Below the pieces are notes generated by a model. The model searched no databases and was not told the origin of the DNA. It worked only from the letters and a program-made list of their open reading frames with translations. Position numbers and translations under genes: made by a program. This document shows, piece by piece, positions 49,231 to 64,000 of a DNA stretch of 64,000 nt (within the stretch, counting starts at the first letter, position 1; every line of letters begins with the position of its first letter). Source of the stretch: Branchiostoma belcheri (lineage: Eukaryota > Chordata > Leptocardii > Amphioxiformes > Branchiostomatidae); NCBI RefSeq assembly GCF_001625305.1, contig NW_017804032.1, positions 1,792,941 to 1,856,940 of the forward strand, written 5' to 3'.

Positions 49231-51538
49231 TCACCGTAGTGGGCTCTTGGTACCTCCTCCCTCTAACATATCCTTTGCCTCATTTATCTTTGCAGCAAGG
49301 TAAGGTGATCCACCTGAAATTCAGGGAAAAGTAGAACATACTCATTATTGTCAGCATACTTAGCTAAAGATAAAGGTAAAGGTTGTCCCTTTTTAGGCTG
49401 TAGGGGTAGTGTGTTGGTACTGGAAGGCGGAGCCCATCTCTCTCCTTCCACAACCTTTTACCTCACAAACGTCAGGTAATAATTACTTTTTACTCCTGGG
49501 TAGAGTAATGAAAGTTGCGTAAAGATACATCTTGCCAGGAATAGAACCTGTAACCTCTTGATCTCGTGTCTGCTGTACTAATCACTGCTATGCCATTTAT
49601 CAGTATATCATCAACATATTTTCCTTTCCAAATTTCAACTTGTTAACTTGACCTTGAAAAGAATCTGCAAACTTTCCTGACTGATAGTGATAAGATTAAG
49701 TCAGCAATTTTTCAATTATTCTAAAAAGTGTGATAAGCAGGTACATGTAGATGAACATTAGCATCTACCAGGCTTGACGGCGGCGGCAAACTGTTCTCTC
49801 AATGGCCAAACTCCCTTGGCATGCTTATCTCTCTATTTTGGCCGATTTCTACTCTTTCCAGCCGCCTCCTCAAGCCTGGTAGAGGCTAGATGAACATGTA
49901 TCAGGACCAATCTGACCATCGTCAACTGGGACCAACACTATCAACAGGGTTTGAGTTAGCTTTGGGACCAACTCCATTGGCACTTGTTAGAGTTAGGTTT
50001 ATCAGAGTTGACAATGGTTTGACTCGTCCGACATGCCATTAGCATGTAATAATATGATCAAACTTCCACATAGTCTCACCTCTGTCTGGGTGGTTGAGCA
50101 GCATGATTCTCCTGTGTGCTTCTCGCATCTTCTTCATGTTAGCAGATGGACTGGAAACAAAACCAAACACTGTTATTGATCACTTTTCTACCATTGTTTC
50201 TAGGCCTTTCGATATTGTAATTTGACTCGCAAACAAAAGTCACGCAGTTGGTTTATTGCTAAAGTGATACAGAAAGATCTGTTGATTCAAGATTTTGATT
50301 TCTTGTAGGCTACTTCCAAACTGACAAAACAACTCATGACAAGGTATGATGCTTTTTCTTTAGCTGCTATAAGTTAGTGGTGCAATGCAGCTTCACTATG
50401 GCTTCCATATTCAACCAAGCATTCACACTATTTATCTAGGAGTGTGCTGGTTTTCTTTGTGTGTAGAAGTTTCACAACATAAGCTTCCTCATACATAGGG
50501 CTGCCAGTTTTGTTTTAAAAGACGAAACAACTCTTTTCCAGTTGTGTCCAGATGCGCGGGCAAACCCAGGGAACTGGTACCATGAATTTGAGCCAGATAG
50601 GGCAAGTAGCAGTCTAGAGTGTGAAAACCATGCGGACATGACTTACCTGACTCCTAATACAAGTGCTGCCTCTCTCTTGGTCATCTTTGGTTCAAACCCT
50701 CCTCTGTAGTAGTGACTGTTCAACAGCTGAAATGGACAAATGGTCTGTAAACATTTGTAATTTTCACATCACTGTTTAATAAAACCAACAAAAAGTCACA
50801 CATACCATACAGACTTTTAATCATAACAGACTTAGTTGTTACTAACCGGTATGGACTTTTCAAACTTCTTGGCACTCTCCATGATTGGCTTGGACCACCG
50901 AATCGCTGCTCGAGCTGCAAGTATAAACATGAAATATAATATATCATAACAGTATCATCAACTGTAGTAGCCACTTGTGCATTTACATGTAGCTTTCCAC
51001 CAAAGTCTATTTTCTCACATATCATGCACTTGTTTAATAGTCCAGATTCCTGAAAACATCCTGGTAGTACTGTAAATCGTGAAACTTTGTTGGTCTTATA
51101 ATTATTTCTGCATTTTGTGCATTGACTCTCCACTGTGGAATCATGACAACATGGATATGCCTCCCTTGTATGACATATACCACATATTTATTGTGCATTT
51201 ATTCATATTCTGATGTAAGAAATTGTACTATTACCTGTAAATGCTGCTGCAGCTACACCCAGACCCACCACTATCATTGTACTCGCCTGTACATGAAAAA
51301 CACATCAACAAAATTGTAGTCAGTCGAAAACAGCATATCATGAAATATATGATCAGTATTACTTTGTCAAAATTTTAAATGGTACATATGCATGTACATG
51401 TTACACAACATGCCCCCCTCCCCCTCCTTTTACCTTGATGCATTTCTTTACACAACATCGTTACCCTTTACTTACAGGTCTCTGACTATTAATGAAATCC
51501 TGCTGCTTTCGTGGTGCATTTGGGTAATCCTGTGCCAT
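49231..51538 (-). CDS. dnajc15: Mitochondrial import J-protein, DNAJC15/DNAJC19 (Pam18/TIM14) type
   Basis: An inner-membrane J-domain co-chaperone that stimulates mitochondrial Hsp70 in the TIM23 import motor. Six exons (5' to 3'): 51476-51538, 51235-51286, 50847-50914, 50647-50726, 50080-50150, 49231-49313; 417 nt, 138 residues. The N-terminal tail (21 aa, [14 protein letters not shown]) leads into one membrane helix ([18 protein letters not shown]), a linker, then [20 protein letters not shown] and the J domain with HPD at 108-110 and [17 protein letters not shown]. The N-terminal extension favours DNAJC15 over DNAJC19, whereas the [12 protein letters not shown] block is closest to DNAJC19, so the gene may be the single pre-duplication form. 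Head-to-head with EARS2. Confidence 0.92.
49370..49598 (-). repeat. SINE family 1, minus-strand copy
   Basis: On the minus strand: a tRNA-like head (GGCATAGCAGTGATTAGTAC, B-box-like GGTTCTATTCC), then GAGGTAAAAGG, GAGATGGGCTCCGCCTTCC and ACCTTTACCTTTATC. Located in the last DNAJC15-like intron. Confidence 0.65.
49748..49897. mobile_element. Small MITE with 11-bp direct repeats
   Basis: The inverted ends CTACCAGGCTTGACGGCGGC and GCCGCCTCCTCAAGCCTGGTAG enclose ~100 bases. TAGATGAACAT is present on both outer sides (49748-49758 and 49887-49897), fitting a target duplication of 9-11 bases as in Mutator-like elements. Confidence 0.7.
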
Positions 51539-57644
<6,106 letters not shown>

Positions 57645-57949
57645 CATTACTTTCTAACAAGCTTTACAAATAGAAAACAGCTCAACATCATACCATTGTG
57701 GTACGAATGTACTTACATGTACATGTACATGACTGTATATCACTGACTCACTGTTTTCTTTAACATCTTGGTAAATTCAGATCATATCACAAAACTTCAC
57801 ACACACACAAAAAAAGAAAATATCATTAGAATTTAGATAGATCATATATTTTAAGCTGTGTGCAACATTAAATACTTTTAGGGGTTCAAGATAAAGGCAT
57901 AAAATAAAGGAACACAATACTCCATCTTGGTGTGTGGTGGTTGTTACTT

Positions 57950-58170
57950 CCGGGATGGAAGTATTGCTTTGTGTGGCCCTGGTTTAGAGGAATTTGTATG
58001 TTTGGGTTCCAAGGTAAAGAGTGGGGTGTAGTTTTGACAGTTTATTTATAGATTGATCATCATTAACAATAATCAAGCAAGAATGGCATCCCTTTTGCAA
58101 TTCTGATATACCTGTATCCACCAAAATCCCGAACACTTCATAGAAGTCTGAAATCTCTGATTTCTTGTTG
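57950..58170. repeat. Dispersed repeat (short copy) at EARS2/PLSCR junction
   Basis: It has the family ends ACTTCCGGGATGGAAGTATT and AGAAGTCTGAAATCTCTGAT. It covers the convergent 3' ends and contains the minus-strand AATAAA at 58041. Confidence 0.55.
58041..58046 (-). terminator. Phospholipid scramblase poly(A) signal candidate
   Basis: Minus-strand AATAAA ~225 bases after the stop; it lies ~135 bases beyond the EARS2 candidate signal, so the two transcripts nearly meet tail to tail. Confidence 0.45.
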
Positions 58171-58269
58171 TCCATGTACTGTGATGTTGTCCCCTTCTTG
58201 TTGGCCTCCAGGAAACTGTTTTGTTCAGATATCAGAGTTGTGGATGGTATCGTAACATTGTGTGTCTCT

Positions 58270-61200
58270 TTAGCTCATCTCAAAGTACATGTAGTTCTGT
58301 AGGAAAAAAAGAGGCAAGTAATGTAAACCAAAGAAGAAAATTTCCCATTATTTTGTGTGCAATTTTTTTTATGAATTTGTACATCAGAATATTCGATTAG
58401 TTTGACTATCGACAAACTAATCGATTAAGTGAACTTACCACCAGGAAACACGCCCCCAACAGCACTGCCTTCATCCTCACGTCCACCTCAAATGGAACTG
58501 GTGAGAATATCATAAAGGACACGTGTTTAGAACATATAAATAGCAAGTACGTGTATACCAATAAAAACTTCCCGATGTCGCCTTGTTAATATCCAAAAGC
58601 TGACAGGTGTATAGAGTATAATAAAGAAAGATTTCACCCGCACGGTTTAAATGCAGTCCCAAACGTATTTGACTGTCGTATATAGATACTAAAAAACAAC
58701 ATTATCCACGGATGGAGACTCACATTCTATCTCGAAGTTCTCGTGGTCCATGTTGTACTTGTCATGTGGTCCTCCCCATCTCTTAGCGATGGACCCAACG
58801 GCCTTCTTATCCTCCTCCAGGGACAGGATCTAATCAGACAATATATATGATAAAAGAATATGTGGTTGACGCTGTTTTTGGCGACGTCTCAGGGGCGAAC
58901 TAATAGTGTAGTTTATAGAACTAGTTTGGAGGAATTCTAGCGATTTCTCAGGTACCGGTATCTGTACTACGTGCACTAAAAGAATCTGGTCGGCGCGGTG
59001 TTTTTTGGCAACGCCTGAGGGTAAAGCCTAATAGTGTAGTATGTTACCGGTTTGCAAACATTCTAACAATGTGTAGTAAACATCTGTTTTAGTCGACGTC
59101 GGAATCCCTGTTATATAATGGAGATAGGAGGAGTTTTGTCTTTAGCATATGTCAGCTGCACTACCAATATTTGACAAACATGCAGACAATCTTTTATTGG
59201 TCAAACCGCTGATTACCGTGCTGTGTTTTTGTTGAACTGCTAATTGTAACGGGCAGTCAGGATCGTTACCTTGAACTCCATGTTACCGAAGCAGCGGCAC
59301 GGACAGGCAGGGCCCCGGATGTGGTACCAGGGCTTCTTGTCTGCGTCCTGGACCTCCAGGATCCCGTGGAATATATTCCACCTGAGGAGGGACACAGAAC
59401 TTTGAGTTTTCAAACAACCTTTTGAGAAATCTTTCAAAGCGAAAGAATCCACGTGTCCATCGCCCAAAACAGCATTATTCCTTACGGGACGGAAGTATTA
59501 ATTTGGGCTGCGCTGGTTTAGATGGTGTTTGTATGTGGTTTGTCCTGAGCAGCAAGGATGGGAAGTGAGTTGGTGGAGATTGATTTTCAGTTGATTGACA
59601 GGGTTGTGACCCAGTATGCCTGGTGGTAGAATGTGGTATGAGGTCGCCAGGAATGTGTACCGTATAATCATGATATTAAACAACGACAGTGGTAAACAAA
59701 TACCGGAGTAACTTTCGTCATACGTAGAGTATTAATCCATTCTATGATGTAATTCAATCGGGTATTTTCCCATTCTTATACAATGCACTCCCAATACATC
59801 CAAATGCAATAAAAGCAAAACCCGACAGTCTGAAATTTCCAATATTATTATTTTCTACCATGGGGCACCAAAGGCGAGGGACATTTACCACAAAACGTTA
59901 GCATTAGGCAATATTCTTTAGCAAAATAACCAGGCTGTCTGTCTGCCGCCTACTTTTGCTTGACGTATCCCAGGGTTTCCCCGTCGCCCGTCTTGACGGT
60001 GAGGGCCATGAGAAAGCAAGGGCAGCAGCAGGCGTCACAGCGCGCTGGCCGCACCAGGTGCAGCACCTCGCGGGACAGCTTGTCGTACAGACTCATGTGG
60101 AAGGCGCGGGCAGGGCCGCAACACTGCCGGCACAGACAGCTCGTCTCTGCAGGCAAGGCAAGGAAGAATGCCTGGAAAATGTAGCTGAGTCGAGGCTATA
60201 AAATCGTTATCAATATATATAATGACAATTGTAGCCTAAAGGTAGCATATGGCTGGATAACAACTGTGCTCATGATTACATTTCGTTGCTACTAAATTTA
60301 AAGCTACGATGAGAGCCTTCAAAATTTAATAAGCGTGGTCTCATAGACGGAAGAGCTAGAGAAGAGTATGTACTAACAGTGAGTTATCACGAAGAAGACA
60401 CGAAAGTTCATTTGAGTTGGCAAATTACATTGTGGAAAACTAATCTCCGACTCAACAATGGACTCTTTTTTTGACTAACGACTCGGCCAGTCTTCGGCAG
60501 CTATCTGATCCAGTCCCTCAGTAGACACGTGTATGCACGTATGACGTCAGCAATGGGTCAAAGGTTGTTGGACGTCGATATCGCCCCCGTGCATTAAGTC
60601 ACGTGTCCTGAGCGATTGGGTCAGATAGCTGAAGATGACTGAGTGAGTAAAAAATTCCGATGGGTTCAATCTCTTGAGTTGGTGATCAGTTGAATGTTTC
60701 CACAATGATCTACATTGTTCTCATCGTTAGTTACTGTCCAACTCCTGCGTAGTCTAATTTTAATTTAGCTCCCCACCTTCAGACGCAAAATACACCTGCT
60801 GCCCTCTGCCGTTCTTGATGACGTAATTGTTGTTTTCAAAGTTGCAAACTGGTCCTGTGTGGACGACAGGAGTTACAGTAACTATTATTATTTCTAATGA
60901 AGAACAATAATTTTTGTTTAGTTCGTCCATTCGTTTTGCCATACCAAATTTCACATTCCTTAAACACGTCATAGCCAAGTTGTGGAAACAGACACGAGCA
61001 AGTTTTCGACTTGACTACACCAGTATTTCTAGAAACAAAAATAAGTCATTGTCTTATCTTCACACGGAGTAGTTAATCTTTTTTAAGGTTTAACTTTGGC
61101 AACAAATGAGAACACCGTGATTCAACTATCAACCTTACTCCTGTATCTTTGATTCTGTTAGCAACCCAATGAATACCAGTCCAACAAAACAACTAACGAG

Positions 61201-62030
61201 CTCAGGAACTTAGTCTGGACTGTTACTGGTGCATCTGCACTGTCCTGGTGACAAGTCAACATGTCGCTTTCACAGCGTGTTTGAGGTAGTCATTAGAACA
61301 CGTACCATCGACATGGTCAGTGCCTTTGAATGGGCGCCTAAGCATGGCAACGTAAAACCATCGAGTAAATATAATGATAATTAAAATTGACAAGACAGAT
61401 ACAAAATGTGCATGTTGGTTGGAAAAATACGCAACTTGAAACGCTGGATAAAATCTGTGAGCTTGACTGTGACTGTTCAGCAGAAATATACTCTTATTTT
61501 ACGTAACTTCACGGGCATTTTACACTCTATTTTGGTCTTTATGTGATTCCGGTTCGGTTTTTACCATGGTCTCTACCGGTTATAATAAGGGCCTAGTAAT
61601 ATATGCCGTACGCTAGTCGTACGACCACAAACTATTATACAGGGCGTACTTTTTATAATCCTGCACGTGTACATGTCCTGTAAATTCCAACTGTCTTGAT
61701 AAGTTTGCTCCTTGCATTGTCGGCGGTTGGCTCTGTCACAGCCTGCTCGAAAATTCTACCACAAAGGTTCTCCTTTCGCCTTGCATATTTCATATACTAT
61801 GCTTCATCTACAAACGTCTTACAATCAACTTCACCCATCATTTGTTCCAGCCTACCTTCTGGTCCGAATGACTGGGACATGCGCAGCTTGTCCAGGCTGG
61901 TGAGGTACTCCAGCCCGGCGGGACAGTTGGTGGGTTTGTCCGGCGGCCGGCCCATCCACGTCACCAGCTCCAAACTCTCCTCCCCCTTACCGCCCTTCTT
62001 AGGCTGCTTGTCAACCACGCGACCCGACAT
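58270..62030 (-). CDS. plscr: Phospholipid scramblase (PLSCR family)
   Basis: A palmitoylated, Ca2+-responsive membrane protein of the Tubby-like fold, implicated in lipid scrambling and signalling. Seven exons (5' to 3'): 61856-62030, 60777-60854, 59954-60146, 59270-59381, 58724-58829, 58439-58497, 58270-58296; 750 nt, 249 residues. The N terminus is short and lacks the proline-rich repeats of PLSCR1. Family blocks: PAGLEYLTSLDKL, NNNYVIKNGRGQQVYFASE, CRQCCGPARAFHM, the cysteine cluster CDACCCPCF (121-129), GPACPCRCFGNMEF, KRWGG, and the C-terminal helix MKAVLLGACFLVNYMYFEMS. The Ca2+-loop region (DHENFEIEFPFEVD) keeps acidic residues but departs from the vertebrate DADNFGI pattern. The second exon is only 78 nt, replacing the HQQxELLE stretch by a shorter one. 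An in-frame ATG 11 codons upstream (62063) is possible. Confidence 0.92.
59485..59850. repeat. Dispersed repeat, copy in PLSCR intron
   Basis: Aligns with 33858-34250 through GAGCAGCAAGGATGGGAAGT, GTTGTGACCCA, GTATAATCATGATA, CCATTCTATGAT and CCCAATACATCC. It opens CGGGACGGAAGTATT and fades at CAGTCTGAAATTTCC. Confidence 0.65.
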
Positions 62031-63356
62031 GGTTCGAAGAGAACCCTTAAACTTGTTCTGCACACTGAAGAAGCCCTTTGGCTACCAGTTTTCTATTGGT
62101 AACAGGGATAAAAGAGAGGGTAAAACGTCCTTTTGAATACTATACAATTACAGCTGAGCCAGTCTTCTTGCTTCCCTATTGGTTTATGAAGTGAAGACCC
62201 TCTCCCGAAGTCGGTCAGATCCAACACGTAGCTTCGTTGTAGGTAGTCTTGTTGTCGTCGCATAGCAGAAAAACGTCGAATAGAAAACTCTGGAAGTATC
62301 ACTGTCTTGGTCTCAGTTTCCGCCTTCCAGTTTTTGTTACGTCTTCTCTCCTGGTGACAGTGTCTTAGATTTTCTTGTTGCAAAGCGAAGTAGATCTTTC
62401 CAAGAAATAAAGATTTTAAAGAACTATTTCGTCTTTAAAACAAATCCTCACCGTTTTAAGAAATGGACGAACACTGCAGGGTCCAAACCTCCTGGTGCCA
62501 TGCCCAAACTGTCAAGAAAGAACGCACCTGTTGTGTTTGTGCCTAACAACAAAAGAGTTACACACCGGTCCTTTTAGCAGAACGTGCGCTTTCCTGCGCT
62601 GTACCACTTTTCAAGAGGCTGCACTCAAAAGGCGTCCAATATCAACATTTCAGCGGAGTGGTCTAATCCCTTCAACATTACGTTCCAACACAAAGACCCT
62701 GCCTGATGACATGTTGACTTAGCCTTACTAATCTTTTCGTAAAACGGTTCCTTTTAATCCGGTGTCGGATTCGTTACACAGCAACAGCGCTTAGTTTGTT
62801 TTCTGGTATTTCGCTCTGTCTGTGTTTATTTTGTTTTATGATACAAAATGGGTTGACATTTCCGTGCACTATATACTTCCTGTGTACTAGTATATTACGA
62901 TAATTAAGTATAGTAAAAATGTTTTCATGAGCACAATAAATATCTGCCACTCATGATCATATGTCCAGAAGACGAAATATCAAAACCGGAAGTTATTCTG
63001 CAGTACCATGACAAACCGCTAGGGGACAAAATCGAATCATTTCGGAGTCTTATCAAGACCTATCTACCCAACATATCAGACACCCCCCCCCCTCCAATAC
63101 ACACACACTTTTGTTAGTGACCATTCTTTGTACCTCAATGGCGCCAGAAATACACGCATGTAGGTAAAACCTTGGTATAGTTACGAGTACAAATACACCT
63201 ATGTTCACTGCCTTTATGGATATATCTGCGTGCAATTCAGTATCGATGCTTCTTGTTTGTACAATAAACCATTCATTCCTTCATCAGTGTGGCAACTTTG
63301 CACGTGTAGCATTGGATATGGATTCCGAAGTTTCATCAACCAAACAACTTAAGGGC
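62031..63356. other. Intergenic stretch right of PLSCR
   Basis: No gene recognised. Short open frames at 62093-62383 (-) and 62495-62722 (+) lack family motifs. A C-run is at 63083-63094. The PLSCR promoter should lie in the first few hundred bases. Confidence 0.5.
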
Positions 63357-63712
63357 TTATTCATAAATGATGTTATCCACCATCTCACACACACTAGGGG
63401 ACCTATCATCGTCATTTGACGGAGGGCTCTCCGAATCATATGCTGTGTTGGTTTCAGCATTAGGTGCATGCATATGTTTGCGGCCTTTCTGAACAATGGC
63501 GTATTGGGGATCATCTTGGATGGATTCATAAACGTTAGGCTCGTCCCTGACCGCGGTGTAGGGATGAGGGTCCTCCCGTACAGTGGCGTACTGATGCTGG
63601 GCACCGCTGGGCAGGACGTCCTGGTAGGACGGGTCGTCAGGGTTACCACCTCCAACGTCACGCAAGCTAATCGATGCAGAGGGGAGATTGTTTTTCTTTG
63701 AAGTGGATGACC
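63357..63712 (-). CDS. Last exon of a tyrosine-rich cytoplasmic tail (partial gene)
   Basis: A 3' terminal exon opening after TTTTTAG and ending in a stop, in phase SSTSKKNNLPSASIS. It encodes ~117 hydrophilic residues with regularly spaced YxxV/I motifs: YQDV, YATV, YTAV, YESI, YAIV, then YDSE and a final IIYE. This is the pattern of the intracellular tail of a single-pass receptor that binds SH2 proteins when phosphorylated. Classical ITIM position -2 residues are not met. The upstream exons are beyond the right edge; the sequence at 63890-64000 has no frame that continues it convincingly. Receptor family unknown. Confidence 0.6.
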
Positions 63713-64000
63713 TAAAAATAAAATATTTTTTGTTATGGTTTTTGTAATTTCTTTCCAAAAAAGGTAGGAGAAAATACCTGCTAATAACTTATAGCATCTA
63801 ATAAGCTATCATGAAAATCCATCTGTGTTTGTAGATACATGTTTAAAGTTAAACATTTTGTTCCAAATCAAAGGATTGTTCTCACCTACATGTAGAGCTT
63901 TTGACCAGTCCCTCTGTTCTTCTTCAATAGACTGACCCACTGATATGAGACTTGTCACGTGGCTTCACGGAGGCTGACGTCGTTTGCCGGATACCTTTGA

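Noticed and set aside
61696-62136. 146-codon plus frame
   Set aside because: Antisense shadow of PLSCR exon 1 and its flank; no family motifs.
62495-62722. Possible small Cys-containing protein
   Set aside because: No family pattern and no splice or start context; the opposite strand is also interrupted. Nothing can be assigned.

Overview
The window looks like genomic DNA from an invertebrate chordate, most probably an amphioxus (Branchiostoma). The reasons are intron-rich deuterostome-type genes with short-to-medium GT-AG introns, very high density of small TIR elements, tRNA-like SINEs and minisatellites, and a receptor tyrosine kinase of the mixed-domain kind that is expanded in amphioxus. 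The species call is inference. Every gene model below was built by hand from splice sites; where a full exon chain is given, the exon lengths sum to a multiple of three.

Layout. 1-8.4 kb is gene-poor and filled with transposon relics. 8.5-9.1 kb holds a single-exon Rap2 GTPase (-). 10.6-14.7 kb is NKAP (+, 11 exons). 18.1-31.8 kb is an 18-exon multi-pass transporter of the amino-acid permease type (-), with a pair of alternative exons and tandem repeats sitting on its splice sites. 33.7-38.1 kb is esterase D / S-formylglutathione hydrolase (+, 9 exons); the intron ahead of its start codon carries a TIR element that has captured the 5' end of an 18S rRNA gene. 39.4-47.9 kb is a large inverted duplication of a receptor tyrosine kinase gene: copy A (+) is intact with one intron, and copy B (-) has no intron and a one-base frameshift in the kinase domain. 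49.2-51.5 kb is a DNAJC15/DNAJC19-type import co-chaperone (-, 6 exons), head-to-head with mitochondrial glutamyl-tRNA synthetase EARS2 (+, 14 exons, to 57.6 kb). 58.3-62.0 kb is a phospholipid scramblase (-, 7 exons), convergent with EARS2. 63.4-63.7 kb is the last exon of a tyrosine-rich cytoplasmic tail whose gene continues past the right edge.

The neighbours do not form one pathway. The clearest functional pairing is the DNAJC15-like/EARS2 divergent pair, both mitochondrial and about 0.8 kb apart at their start codons. The strongest unusual signals are the 18S-capturing TIR element, the RTK palindrome with an intron present in only one arm, the new receptor architecture (cadherin-like + EGF + Ig + EGFs + kinase), and the frame-constrained duplicated exon pair in the transporter.
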